A stretch of 64,000 nucleotides of DNA. Origin: Planctomyces sp. SH-PL14 (GTDB lineage: Bacteria > Planctomycetota > Planctomycetia > Planctomycetales > Planctomycetaceae). The notes beneath the pieces are model-generated. The model had not been told where the DNA came from. It saw only the letters and a program-made list of their open reading frames with translations, and ran no database searches. The DNA is taken from positions 7,644,001-7,708,000 of the forward strand of contig NZ_CP011270.1 of NCBI RefSeq assembly GCF_001610835.1, written 5' to 3'. Shown piece by piece: positions 26,059-34,683 of the stretch (position 1 is the first letter of the stretch; each line of letters opens with the position of its first letter). The position numbers were made by a program, and so were the translations under genes.

Positions 26059-26827
26059 GTCGATCCCTCCGGCCGCGGCACCTGATGCGACCAGCCCACC
26101 CCGTTGGCGGGAGTTCGTGATCGGCGGCCGAACGGCCGACGTTCTGGTCCCTGAGGGCACCCCCGCGGGCGGGGCGATCTTTCTCCACGGCTATTCCGGC
26201 GACCGGCTCTCCGGCAGCCGGGCCTATGTCGAGGCCCTGCTCCGCCAGTCGCTCCTCGTCGTCTGCCCGCGCGGCGGCCGGTCGTGGTGGCTGGACCGGG
26301 AGACGCCGGAGTTCACCGGCATGTCCCCGATGGCGCATGTCGTGGACGAGGTGCTTCCCTGGGTTGAGGCGGAGGCGGCAGTCGCACGCCCCGCGGTCGG
26401 CCTGTTCGGGATCGGGATGGGGGGCCAGGGGGCGCTCAACATCGCGTACCGTCATGGACGGGATTTCGCGGTCGTGGCCGCGGTCTCGCCGGCGATCGAT
26501 TTTCAGCTGCTCCACGGCCGGGGAACGATCCTCGACGAGCTCTTCGAGTCCCCCGAAGCGGCCCGGCAGGAGACGGCGATCCTCCATCTGCACCCCCTCA
26601 ACTGGCCCGAGCATCAGCTGATTCTCTGCGATCCGCGTGATCCGCAGTGGCACGTCGGGGCGGAGCGGCTGTGCAGCAAGCTCTCGTCGTCCGGCATCCC
26701 CTTTCGCGCGGACCTCACGACTCCGGCGGGCGCCACGGGCTGGGGCTGGGACTACTTCGATGCCCAGGCCGCGGCGGTGGCCGAGTTCCTGGCCGCGTCC
26801 GCCCGGGACGTGAGAGCCCGGCTCTGA
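26051..26827 (+). CDS. Degenerate alpha/beta hydrolase (probable pseudoenzyme)
   Basis: A 258-residue protein with the esterase D/feruloyl-esterase-like fold: GAIFLHGYSGDR strand-loop, CPRGGRSWW, nucleophile-elbow position FGIGMGGQGALN, CDPRDPQWH and C-terminal GWGWDYFD. The elbow should be G-x-S-x-G, but residue 122 is Gly instead of the catalytic Ser, and the histidine normally before GW near the C-terminus is Thr229. Two of three triad residues are thus absent, so hydrolysis is unlikely; a binding or scaffolding role is possible. ATG 26051 follows a GGGCGGGA ribosome binding site and overlaps the cyclo-ligase gene by 8 bp. Confidence 0.75.
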   Translation: MAESIPPAAAPDATSPPRWREFVIGGRTADVLVPEGTPAGGAIFLHGYSGDRLSGSRAYVEALLRQSLLVVCPRGGRSWWLDRETPEFTGMSPMAHVVDEVLPWVEAEAAVARPAVGLFGIGMGGQGALNIAYRHGRDFAVVAAVSPAIDFQLLHGRGTILDELFESPEAARQETAILHLHPLNWPEHQLILCDPRDPQWHVGAERLCSKLSSSGIPFRADLTTPAGATGWGWDYFDAQAAAVAEFLAASARDVRARL

Positions 26828-26891
26828 GTTCGTTGCCGGAGCCGGGTTGGATGGGGCGCCCAGGGGCGACATGTGTCGCTCGAACCGATTC

Positions 26892-26930
26892 CGCTGATGG
26901 CCGGCAGCGAAGCGCTGACAGCCGACAGCG
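26892..26930 (-). repeat. Two tandem short 3' hairpins after the DUF58 gene
   Basis: CGCTGATGGCCGGCAGCG (26892-26909) and CGCTGACAGCCGACAGCG (26913-26930) each fold with the same CGCTG/CAGCG stem, just after the minus-strand stop codon at 26933. The second is identical to the hairpin at 6254-6271. Confidence 0.45.
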
Positions 26931-26932
26931 GT

Positions 26933-27841
26933 CTATCGGCCCAGCCGCCGCGTCCGCGCGTCGAGATAGACGCCGAGCGTTTTCCCGTACGATTCCGTCG
27001 TCACGATCTTCTGGTAATCCATCCCCGCCACGCCGGCGATGCGGGCGATCTCCTGGTTGTGGGCCCGGTACTGCTCGAGATAGATCGCGCGGAGGCGGTG
27101 CGGATCGACGAGGATCCGGTGCGTCTCCTGCTCGAGGCTGTGAAACTGCGTCGGCTTCGCGAAGGGAAAATCTTCCTCTTCCGGAGCGACGATCTGCAGG
27201 AGCAGGACTTCGTGGCGGGCGTGGCGGAACTGCTTGATCGCCTCCAGAAGCTTGGCCGTGTCGTCGAAGAAATCGCTGAGGACGATCAGGAGGCTCCGCC
27301 GCTTGATCAGCGGGAGCATCGAGGCGAAGACTTCCGCGAGGCTCGTCTCGTCCCCTGGCTTCCAGGACTGGAGGCTCTGCGTGATCCGGCGGAACGTGAA
27401 GGGGTGCGTCGCGGGATCGATGCGTTCCCGGACCTTCGTATCGAATGTCATCAGTCCCACCGCGTCCCGCTGCGAGAGCAGGAGGTAGCCGAGGGCCGCC
27501 GCGACGTGCCGCGCGTAGTCGAACTTGGAGAGCGTTTTCCCCGCGTAGGCCATGCTGCCGGAACCATCGACCAGCAGGTAGGCCCGCATGTTCGTCTCTT
27601 CTTCGAACTCCTTGATGTAGTACTTCCCGGTCTTGCCGTAAGCCCGCCAGTCGATGTGGCGGATCTCGTCCCCCGGGTAGTACTGGCGGTGCTCGACGAA
27701 CTCGACGCTCGATCCTTTGAAGGGGCTCTTGTGCTGGCCGAGCATGTAGCCTTCGACGATCAGCCGCGCCACGAAGTCGAGCTGGCCGTACTTCGCGAGA
27801 GCGGTCGGATCATTCACCGGCGGACTCGACGGAGTCGACAT
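26933..27841 (-). CDS. DUF58 domain protein (vWA-like)
   Basis: A 302-residue cytoplasmic protein. DUF58 proteins usually work with MoxR-type AAA ATPases in assembling or activating other proteins. Conserved DUF58 text is present: FKGSSVEFVEHRQYYPGDEI, RHIDWRAYGKTGKYYIKEFEEE, followed by a von Willebrand A-like fold with a MIDAS-type DGSGSM motif (LLVDGSGSMAY) and LLIVLSDFFDD. ATG 27841 begins the standard N-terminus (frames upstream are not homologous). The expected MoxR partner is not adjacent; the gene is divergent from the CitG-family gene (156 bp). Confidence 0.9.
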   Translation of the reverse strand: MSTPSSPPVNDPTALAKYGQLDFVARLIVEGYMLGQHKSPFKGSSVEFVEHRQYYPGDEIRHIDWRAYGKTGKYYIKEFEEETNMRAYLLVDGSGSMAYAGKTLSKFDYARHVAAALGYLLLSQRDAVGLMTFDTKVRERIDPATHPFTFRRITQSLQSWKPGDETSLAEVFASMLPLIKRRSLLIVLSDFFDDTAKLLEAIKQFRHARHEVLLLQIVAPEEEDFPFAKPTQFHSLEQETHRILVDPHRLRAIYLEQYRAHNQEIARIAGVAGMDYQKIVTTESYGKTLGVYLDARTRRLGR

Positions 27842-27997
27842 GACGGCGCGGTTCCCGGGAGAGGTTTCCACAGACGGATCGAGACTAACACAGTCCCTCG
27901 GCCGTTCCCATCGTCGTCCGGGCATCCCCGTCGGGGCCGGGGCGGACGATGGGAAAGACGCTATCATCGCGGATCCGTTCGGCCCGGCGATTGTTGC

Positions 27998-28891
27998 ATG
28001 ACTTCCCACACCGTTTCGTCCTCCTCTCCGTCCCTCGAAGAGCTGCTGCGGCAGGCGTGCCTCATGGAGGTCTCCGCGCGAAAGGCGGGGAACGTTCATC
28101 CCGAGGCCTCCTTCGCCGACACGACGTTCCAGGACTTTGTCGCCTCGGCGGAACTCGTCGCGCCGATCCTGGCCCAGGCCGCCGCGATCGGCGTCGGGCA
28201 GGCGATTCTCGATGCGGTCCGGGCGACCCGCGACGCGCTCGGGAAGAACACGAATCTGGGAATGATCCTGCTCCTCGCGCCGCTCGCGGCGGTGCCGCCG
28301 ACCGCGAAGCTGACCGACGGGATCGGCGACGTCCTGCGGGGGCTGACCGTCCGCGACGCGGAGCTCGTCTACGAGGCGATCCGGCTCGCCCGCCCCGGCG
28401 GACTCGGCAAAGTGGATCGGGGCGATGTGCACGACGCCCCGCAGATGACGCTTCTCGAAGCGATGACGCTCGCGAAGGATCGGGACCTGATCGCCGCCGA
28501 ATACGCCACTGACTTCGCCTTCACGACGCGGCAGTCGGCGGGGATCCTCGTTCGCACCAGTCACCTCGACTGGGAACTTCAGGTAATCCACCTCCACCTG
28601 TGGATGCTGTCGCGGCAGCCCGACACGCTCATCACCCGCAAGTGCGGCGAGGAGGTCGCCGAAGAGGCTCAGGGGTGGGCACAGCACATCTTTGCCGAAG
28701 GATGGCCGGAGACCGACGGCAGCATCCGCCTGTTCCAGAAATTCGATCGCTGGCTCCGTGCCGAAGGCAACCAGCGGAACCCGGGGACGACCGCCGACCT
28801 CGTGGCCGGGACGCTCTTCGTCGTCCTGCGGGACCGCCTTACCCGCTTTGAGGACTGGCCCCCGGCGGCGGATCGCGGCGCTTCCGTCTGA
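27998..28891 (+). CDS. Triphosphoribosyl-dephospho-CoA synthase (CitG/MdcB) family protein
   Basis: A 297-residue all-helical protein of the CitG family. Classic members attach triphosphoribose to dephospho-CoA to make the citrate or malonate lyase prosthetic group. Family signs: LMEVSARKAGNVHPEASF, GKNTNLGMILLLAPLA, and the C-terminal RNPGTTADLVAGTLFV. No citrate or malonate decarboxylase genes are nearby, so another use is likely; homologues in methylotrophs and planctomycetes are linked to tetrahydromethanopterin C1 metabolism, but nothing here shows that. ATG 27998 has no strong ribosome binding site; Met29 (28079 region) is less likely because LLRQACLME is already conserved. Confidence 0.8.
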   Translation: MTSHTVSSSSPSLEELLRQACLMEVSARKAGNVHPEASFADTTFQDFVASAELVAPILAQAAAIGVGQAILDAVRATRDALGKNTNLGMILLLAPLAAVPPTAKLTDGIGDVLRGLTVRDAELVYEAIRLARPGGLGKVDRGDVHDAPQMTLLEAMTLAKDRDLIAAEYATDFAFTTRQSAGILVRTSHLDWELQVIHLHLWMLSRQPDTLITRKCGEEVAEEAQGWAQHIFAEGWPETDGSIRLFQKFDRWLRAEGNQRNPGTTADLVAGTLFVVLRDRLTRFEDWPPAADRGASV

Positions 28892-28906
28892 TTGTCTCCC
28901 TCTATC

Positions 28907-29105
28907 GGCGGGCGGCCGTTTTGCGGAACCGGCGTTGCGGACTCACCGCTCGCTCTGCAGTCCCCGCGGGTTGGTGTGGGGGCATACGGCACGGTGTCCG
29001 CGCCTGGACACGTGCTCCTTCAGACAGTTCTCGACGGCCAGGCCTCCGGCGGGCAAAGGGGCGTTGCCCCTCTGCACTCCCCACCAGGGTGCCCCTGGAC
29101 CCGGT
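28907..29105 (-). repeat. Dispersed palindromic repeat, copy C (right module missing)
   Basis: Reverse orientation. Contains the left module (ending ACCCGG at 29105) and the central part including the complement of CAACCCGCGGGGA, but stops at GGCGGGCGGCCG and lacks the right-hand module. It begins 16 bp after the CitG-family stop codon. Confidence 0.85.
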
Positions 29106-29121
29106 ATGGGTTTGGTGCAGT

Positions 29122-29174
29122 AACAAAACACCGGCCGGTCCCGTCCGAGGAACACTCGAACAGAACCGGCCGGC
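29122..29174 (-). terminator. Intrinsic terminator of the SGNH-PVC gene
   Basis: On the minus strand CCGGCCGGTTC pairs with GGACCGGCCGG (one mismatch, 23-base loop) and is followed by TGTTTTGTT. Confidence 0.6.
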
Positions 29175-29206
29175 TGGATGCACATTGCTGACAGTCGCCG
29201 CCCGCC

Positions 29207-31840
29207 TTACTGGGCGCTCGCCTGCGGGTTGGCCTTGATCCGGCCTTCCAGCGTGGCAGTCGTTTCCTTGAGGACGTAATCGATGTACTCGTCCGTCGGG
29301 TGGATCAGCACCTGCACGGCGATGTCGAGCGCGTCCTGGCTCCCAAAGAAGCTCAGCGTCCGCACCCCTTCCAGCCGCACCCGCGGATGCTCATCGTTGA
29401 CCGCCGCTTCCAGCTTCTTCAGCGGCTCCTTCACCCGGTCCCGCCACTGGCAGAGAACCCGGACACCCGCCGCACGGGCCCGGCCGTCCTTCGACGTCAG
29501 AGCCCGGTCGAGCAGCGTCTCATCGACGACGTCGTGGTGCTGCTTCACCCACAGCAGTTCGACAAGGAGGTGCTGAGTCGCTTCATCGTCCCCCTGCAGC
29601 GACGCTGCCACCTTATCGACGGCCGCCATCACGTCCTTCGTCGGACGGCCCCGCAGCTCGCGGCGAACGCGGTAGCGGGTCCGGTCTTCATAGGTCTTCA
29701 GGCCATCGAGCAGCTTTTCAATCGGCTCACCAGCGATCCGCACCGGCTCGACGAGCGGCTTCTTCTTGTAGGTGATCCGCCAGACGCGGCCGTGGGTGTG
29801 GTCCCGCTTCGGGTCGCGGACCGAGTGCTGCATGTGCCCGATCAGCGGGTTGTACCAGTCGAGAATGTAGAGCGATCCGTCCGGAGCGAAGTCGAGATCG
29901 ACCGGCCGGAAGTTCGGGTCGGCGCTCCGCATCAGCGGCTCGACCGGATCAGCGGCGAATCCGCTTGCTTCGTCCTTCATCCGGTACTGGAGCGTCCCCT
30001 GGAAGCTGATGCAGTTGTTGAGCAGGTAGTCCCCCTGCATCTCATCCGGGAAGTGCCGGCTGGAGACGAACTGGCAGCCGCAGGTGGGCCGCCACTGCTT
30101 CACGAGGAACTGCTTGAGACCCGGGTGCTTGCGGGGATAGTCGACGTCGCCCGAGAAGGCGGCGGCGACGTAGTTCGCTCCGCCCGAGGCATCGGCACAG
30201 AAGTCCTGGCCCCACTTGTCGAAGCAGTAGCCCCACGGGTTGGCGAAGCCGTACGAGACATGGATGTCGACCTTGTCGGTCCGCGGCTCGTAGCGGAAGA
30301 CGCCGGCGTTCTTGACCCGCTCGGGGCCGTAGGGGGTTTCGATCTGCGTGTGGTGGAAGGTTCCTTCCTCAAAGTACATGTCTCCCCCGGGGCCCCACTC
30401 GAAGGCGCTGATCGAGTGGTGGGAGTCGGCGGAGTCGAAGCCGTGCAGGACGAGTTCCTTGGAGTCCGCCTTGTCGTCGCCGTCCTTGTCCGGCAGGAAC
30501 ATCAGGCTCGGCTGGGCCGAGACGTACGCGCCCCCATCGCCGAGCTCGATTCCGATCGGCAGGTGCAGGCCGTCGGCGAAGACCGTCTGCTTGTCCGCCT
30601 TACCGTCGCCGTTGGTGTCTTCCAGGATCAGGATCTTGTCGTTCGGCGGCGTGCCGGGGAGGTACATCGGGTAGGAGGGGCAGCAGGTGACCCACAGCCG
30701 CCCCTTGTTGTCGAAGACGAAGGCGACCGGGTCCTGCAGATCCGGAAAATCCTTCTCGGAAGCGAAGCAGGTGATCTCGAAGTCCGGGGCGAGGGTGAAG
30801 GACTTCTGGGCTTCATCCGGCGAAGTGAGGGCGACTTCGTTCTTGAAGTTCGTCTCGATCGTCGTGAACTCGCCGGTGTTGCCGTCGTCGATCTTGGCCG
30901 GGAGGTCTTTGCCCTGGGCGGCCTGCCAGATCCGCTCGTCGCGGTTGGCGATCATCTTCCGGAGCTTCTTGAACTCGGCTGGGAAGTTGACGACGCCGAA
31001 CGGGTTCTTGCGGCCACCGTAGATGTAGAACCCGTTGACGGCGCGGTAGTCGTAGAAGAACTGGAGGTTCTTCTCGGCGACTTCCGCCTTGATCTTCTTG
31101 AGGTCCCCCTTGGGGGCCGGGGCCTTGCCGAAGAGGGCTTCGTCGAGGACCGGGGCGAGCTGCCGGTAGCCTTCGGCGCTGAGGTGGCAGCCGTTGATCG
31201 TGAGGTACTTGCCATCGGCGTTGGCCTTGGCATAGAGGGCCTGGGATGGCTCGAAGAGGTCGACGCACTGGATGTCGTGCGCGGCGGCGATCGTCTTCAT
31301 CGCGGCGACGTAGGTCGCGATCTGTTCGTTGTTCATTTTGCCGGCAAGGATCTTGCGGCCGGCGTGGTCCTCGTTGGCGATCGGCGTGAGGAGGACGAGG
31401 CGGGGCGGGTTCTGGCCGTCGTACTTGGTGGTCGTCGACTGCTTGATGAAGTCGGCGAGGTCTTTTTCGAACTTGGCGAGGCCGTTCTTGCCGCCGAAGG
31501 ACTCGTTGAAGCCGAAGGCGGCGAGGAGGACCTGGGGCTTGTGGTCTTCGAGGTTGTGGCCGTGGTCCTTGAAGTCCTGGGAGCGGGGGCGGAGGGTGAG
31601 TTCGTCGGCGGACCAGCCGAGGTTGCGGAAGACGAGTTTGTGCTCGGGGAAGCGGGCGTGGAGGAGGACTTCGAAGTCCGGGAAGTAGAGCATCCGTTCG
31701 GCGAGGGTGTTGCCGATGAGGACGACGGTTTCGCCCGGCTTGATTTCGAGAGTTTTGGGGGCTTCCGCGCGGGCGATGCCGGCGGAGGCGGAGCCGAGGG
31801 CGAGCGCGGCGCACGCCAGCCGAGTCCACAATCGCGTCAT
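29207..31840 (-). CDS. SGNH-like domain fused to PVC-type membrane-bound dehydrogenase propeller and HEAT repeats
   Basis: An 877-residue exported protein. After a signal peptide (LACAALALGSASAGIARA), residues ~30-245 resemble an SGNH/GDSL hydrolase, but the usual GDS is GNT (VVLIGNTLAERM) and the C-terminal DxxH is NGCH (TINGCHLSAEGY). Residues ~365-740 form the PVC-type dehydrogenase beta-propeller (AFVFDNKGRLWVTCCPSYP; ILEDTNGDGKADKQTVFADGL; DLDFAPDGSLYILDWYNP). The last ~130 residues are helical HEAT-like repeats. No CxxCH haem site is seen, unlike the 38.1 kb paralogue. Such proteins are multiplied in planctomycetes and thought to oxidise sugars outside the cytoplasm; the substrate is unknown. 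ATG 31840 starts the signal peptide. Confidence 0.85.
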   Translation of the reverse strand: MTRLWTRLACAALALGSASAGIARAEAPKTLEIKPGETVVLIGNTLAERMLYFPDFEVLLHARFPEHKLVFRNLGWSADELTLRPRSQDFKDHGHNLEDHKPQVLLAAFGFNESFGGKNGLAKFEKDLADFIKQSTTTKYDGQNPPRLVLLTPIANEDHAGRKILAGKMNNEQIATYVAAMKTIAAAHDIQCVDLFEPSQALYAKANADGKYLTINGCHLSAEGYRQLAPVLDEALFGKAPAPKGDLKKIKAEVAEKNLQFFYDYRAVNGFYIYGGRKNPFGVVNFPAEFKKLRKMIANRDERIWQAAQGKDLPAKIDDGNTGEFTTIETNFKNEVALTSPDEAQKSFTLAPDFEITCFASEKDFPDLQDPVAFVFDNKGRLWVTCCPSYPMYLPGTPPNDKILILEDTNGDGKADKQTVFADGLHLPIGIELGDGGAYVSAQPSLMFLPDKDGDDKADSKELVLHGFDSADSHHSISAFEWGPGGDMYFEEGTFHHTQIETPYGPERVKNAGVFRYEPRTDKVDIHVSYGFANPWGYCFDKWGQDFCADASGGANYVAAAFSGDVDYPRKHPGLKQFLVKQWRPTCGCQFVSSRHFPDEMQGDYLLNNCISFQGTLQYRMKDEASGFAADPVEPLMRSADPNFRPVDLDFAPDGSLYILDWYNPLIGHMQHSVRDPKRDHTHGRVWRITYKKKPLVEPVRIAGEPIEKLLDGLKTYEDRTRYRVRRELRGRPTKDVMAAVDKVAASLQGDDEATQHLLVELLWVKQHHDVVDETLLDRALTSKDGRARAAGVRVLCQWRDRVKEPLKKLEAAVNDEHPRVRLEGVRTLSFFGSQDALDIAVQVLIHPTDEYIDYVLKETTATLEGRIKANPQASAQ

Positions 31841-32052
31841 ATCGAGTGCTTTCTGTGCGACAGAGAAGAATCAGGATGGGAGAGCTCGCATTGTGGCTCG
31901 CTGATGCGAGGGAGACAATCGTGTGGGGAGGGGAGTGGCGAGGCTTAAGGCGGAAGGCTGAAGGTAGACCGGAGGGCCGGTCTCGCGACTTATGCTTGGA
32001 GAGCGTGCCCGGCGGACGGGTGTCCTTTGCGCAAACCGATGTCATTCGCCCA

Positions 32053-32187
32053 CCGGGTCCAGGGCGGATGCCCTGGTGGGGGATGCAAGGGGGGCAGCCC
32101 CCCTTGCCCGCCGGAGGCCTGGCCGTCGAGAGTTGTCTGAAGGAGTGAGTGTCCAGGCGCGGTTCGGTGCGAGATGCCCCCCTCACC
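32053..32187 (+). repeat. Dispersed palindromic repeat, copy D (left part only)
   Basis: Begins CCGGGTCCAGGGCGGATGCCCTGG and keeps CTTGCCCGCCGGAGGCC and GTGTCCAGGCGCGG, then stops near GCCCCCCTCACC. The central and right modules are missing. It lies between two divergent gene starts. Confidence 0.85.
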
Positions 32188-32246
32188 TCTTCGCGTCGAC
32201 CGTGTCCGATTGGCCCCCAGAACGACTTCACCAGCGAGGCAGGAAC

Positions 32247-32609
32247 GTGTGGACACGTCGGCGTCGAACGACTGCGGCCTGGGCCGGGGTGGGGTTAGCG
32301 GTCTTGTTCTCGCTGATGGTGACGTTCTACCGGACCCCGTTTGATCCACTCGACGCCGGCCGATGGCCTGTCAGCGGACAGTACGTGGGGCAGACGAAGC
32401 CATCCCTTTACGAACGGTTCGGCCCTCCCTCGCACGAACGCGAGGGATACTACGGAAACCCCGGGGTGGACTACGCCGGACAGCACAGCCCTTCCATCAC
32501 GGCGACCTACATTCGTTCGACGGGCGTTCTCCACCTTGGATTTGAATCCGTTGGCGGCGCGTGGGTTTGCTATTCGTCGGACTGGATGCCCAATGGATGG
32601 GGCTTCTGA
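32247..32609 (+). CDS. Small membrane-anchored or secreted protein, BamE/SmpA-like motif
   Basis: A 120-residue protein with a basic N-terminus and one hydrophobic segment (AAWAGVGLAVLFSLMVTFY). The following YVGQTKPSLYERFGPPSHE recalls the short turn-and-helix motif of BamE/SmpA-type domains (G-x-T-x3-l-x2-x-x-G-x-P), and the C-terminus is rich in Gly, Tyr and Trp. There is no lipobox cysteine. GTG 32247 is preceded by GGCAGGAAC. Homology is suggestive only; the function is unknown. It stands alone on the plus strand. Confidence 0.55.
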   Translation: MWTRRRRTTAAWAGVGLAVLFSLMVTFYRTPFDPLDAGRWPVSGQYVGQTKPSLYERFGPPSHEREGYYGNPGVDYAGQHSPSITATYIRSTGVLHLGFESVGGAWVCYSSDWMPNGWGF

Positions 32610-32982
32610 GATCAGAACGTGGCCCTCATCAAGCGGGGCCCCTCGGCCGCTTCTCAATCGGCATCGGCGTTTCTCGGCTGTTGGCTGGTGCGTCCCCAGC
32701 TTCCCGATGCGATGTACACGAAGATCGCTGCTGCGGGATTCTTGCCTCCGAAGACTTGTGAACGAGCGGCAGATCGACTGCCGTGGCCCGATCGACTCTG
32801 AGAACAGAAGGGGGCCGTTCTGAGCAGCTGTGTGTTCGCGGTGCGTCGTTCACGGGACGAATGCGCAACACTGCACGTCGTCCGGCCGTCCCTCTGAGAG
32901 CGTCTTCACTCTATTGATGATTGCAAGTTCTGTCTCACCCCGGCGAGCTGCCATCTGCCGCGGCACTACGAGCATCACCCGC
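32610..32982. other. Intergenic region without a supported gene
   Basis: 373 bp between the small BamE-like gene and the convergent propeller gene. A 60-codon plus-strand frame from GTG 32619 (VALIKRGPSAASQ...) exists but lacks a ribosome binding site and family likeness. No clear terminator for either flanking gene is visible. Confidence 0.4.
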
Positions 32983-34539
32983 TTACTGCTTCCGCTCAAA
33001 CCAGACGTTCGTCAGGCGGCCAGGGAAGCGGCCGCGGGGGCCTTCGCCGACTTTGAGTTCCAGGCCTTCTGTCGTCAGGGAGAGTTCCGGCACGTCCGCT
33101 TCGGCGACGAGTTCGTCGTCGACGGTCAGGCGGAGCTTTTGACCCTGCCGCTCCGCCAGGATTTCGTGCCAGCCGGGGCCGAGTTCGCGGTCGTGCGTGA
33201 GAAGGGCGCCGGCGGACATTGACCAGACTTTGCCTGAGGGGAGTGCTGTGGTGAAGAGGCGGCCCTGGTAGGTCGCCATCGTCCAGACGCGGCGGAATTT
33301 GACGTCCGGGGTTTCGTCGAGCTGTTTGAGACGCGTCCAGGTTGTGTCGCTGTCATGGCGGTAGACTTCGGCTTTCGGCAGCGTTCCGGCGTAGAACGCG
33401 CCATTGTGGACGAGCATCCCCATGACCTCCTGCTCTTCCCCGAGGCGGCCGGTGTCGAGCCAGCGGTCGGCGGGACCGAGGCGATAGACCTTCCCGCTGG
33501 GCCAGGTGCTGACGTGCAGCGCGTTCTGCCAGGTGGCGAAGGAGTAGTTCTGCGTGACGTCCTGATCGACGAGGCCGAGGTCCGTCCACTCGGTGCCGTT
33601 GAAACGGTAGACCGCGCCGCTGTCGTAGCTGGTGGCGTAGAGGTGGCCGCCGTGGACTCCCAGGGCGTTCACGCGGCGGCCGCCGGGGGTGGGGAGGGAT
33701 GTCCAGGTTTTGCCGCCGTCGTACCGGAAGAAGCCGGCCGGGCGGTAGAGAGACGAGGCGTAGAGTTTGCCGTCGTAGGTGACGAGGGCGGCGACCGCTT
33801 CCGTTTGCGGAAGTTCGCCGACCAGCTCCCATTCGCCGGGGCGGACGAAGCGGTAGACCTTGCCCCCCGGAGTCGCGTTGGTCGATTCCGTGAGCGCGGA
33901 GCCAGCGAGGCGGTACTTTCCGGTTCCGGCGTAGAGCTGACCTTCGAAGGCGGCGAGCGCGGTGACGGTGTTGGAACTATCGAGCTGGCCGAGCGGCTCC
34001 CATTTCCCGGGACCGGCGTAGCGGTAGACCTGACCGGGGGCGTCGCCGGTTTCGCAGGTGCCGACGTACAGGTTCCCGTCGTGGACGGCGATCGAGAACC
34101 CGAGGATGGCCGCCCCGGGGCGGCCTTCATCGCGCCAGGTCGGCTCGGTTCCGGCGTCGATGCCGAACTGCAGCTGTCGCCAGTTGGCCTGGCTGGTGGT
34201 GCTGCCGGTGTTGTTCCGCAGGCCGAGCGTGAAGCCGTGCCGCGTTTTGGGGTTCCAGAGGCTGACGAGGTCCCCCTGGTCGTGAGAGGCCGTGTGGTCC
34301 GCTTCGATGGAGATGTGGACCTTGAAGTCGGATGTGTCCAACGCCGGCATCTGCGATGACGTGACCGGTCCGTCTTTGAGCGGCTCGAGGATGGTCTCCG
34401 GGTTGATTTCAGAACGGTCCAGTATTCCGGGAACCGGGTCAGCAGCCGGCACAGGCATCGCGGCCGCTCCGACGGCCAGTATGACCAGCAGTTGCGGAAC
34501 CAGACGGACAACGAGGAATCGACTCTGTCGCAACATCAT
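32983..34539 (-). CDS. Secreted beta-propeller protein inserted in a LamG-like domain
   Basis: A 518-residue protein with a signal peptide (LLVILAVGAAAMPVPA). Residues ~70-145 (DFKVHISIEADHT...WNPKTRHGFTLGLRNN...) and ~450-518 (GWHEILAERQGQKLRLTVDDE...LTNVWFERK) read as the two halves of a concanavalin/LamG-type jelly roll. Between them lie about six kelch-like blades, each of the form AVHDGNLYVGT-x-GQVYRY-GKWEPLG (AALVTYDGKLYASSLY; ALGVHGGHLYATSYDSGAVYRFNGTEW). No catalytic residues are apparent; carbohydrate or protein binding on the cell surface is a guess. The start ATG 34539 (a second ATG follows) has GAGGGG nine bases upstream. Confidence 0.75.
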   Translation of the reverse strand: MMLRQSRFLVVRLVPQLLVILAVGAAAMPVPAADPVPGILDRSEINPETILEPLKDGPVTSSQMPALDTSDFKVHISIEADHTASHDQGDLVSLWNPKTRHGFTLGLRNNTGSTTSQANWRQLQFGIDAGTEPTWRDEGRPGAAILGFSIAVHDGNLYVGTCETGDAPGQVYRYAGPGKWEPLGQLDSSNTVTALAAFEGQLYAGTGKYRLAGSALTESTNATPGGKVYRFVRPGEWELVGELPQTEAVAALVTYDGKLYASSLYRPAGFFRYDGGKTWTSLPTPGGRRVNALGVHGGHLYATSYDSGAVYRFNGTEWTDLGLVDQDVTQNYSFATWQNALHVSTWPSGKVYRLGPADRWLDTGRLGEEQEVMGMLVHNGAFYAGTLPKAEVYRHDSDTTWTRLKQLDETPDVKFRRVWTMATYQGRLFTTALPSGKVWSMSAGALLTHDRELGPGWHEILAERQGQKLRLTVDDELVAEADVPELSLTTEGLELKVGEGPRGRFPGRLTNVWFERKQ

Positions 34540-34683
34540 GCCGGCTGCCCCTCAAGGCCGTGATGGAGAACTCGCGCGAGCCTGGCGACCTCCGGGCGTC
34601 GATTCTGGAGCACGGTGATCGGATTGCACAGCGACCTCGCCGTCGATTCCTCCGGACGGCGGCGCGGGCCTCGCTTTCGCGAC

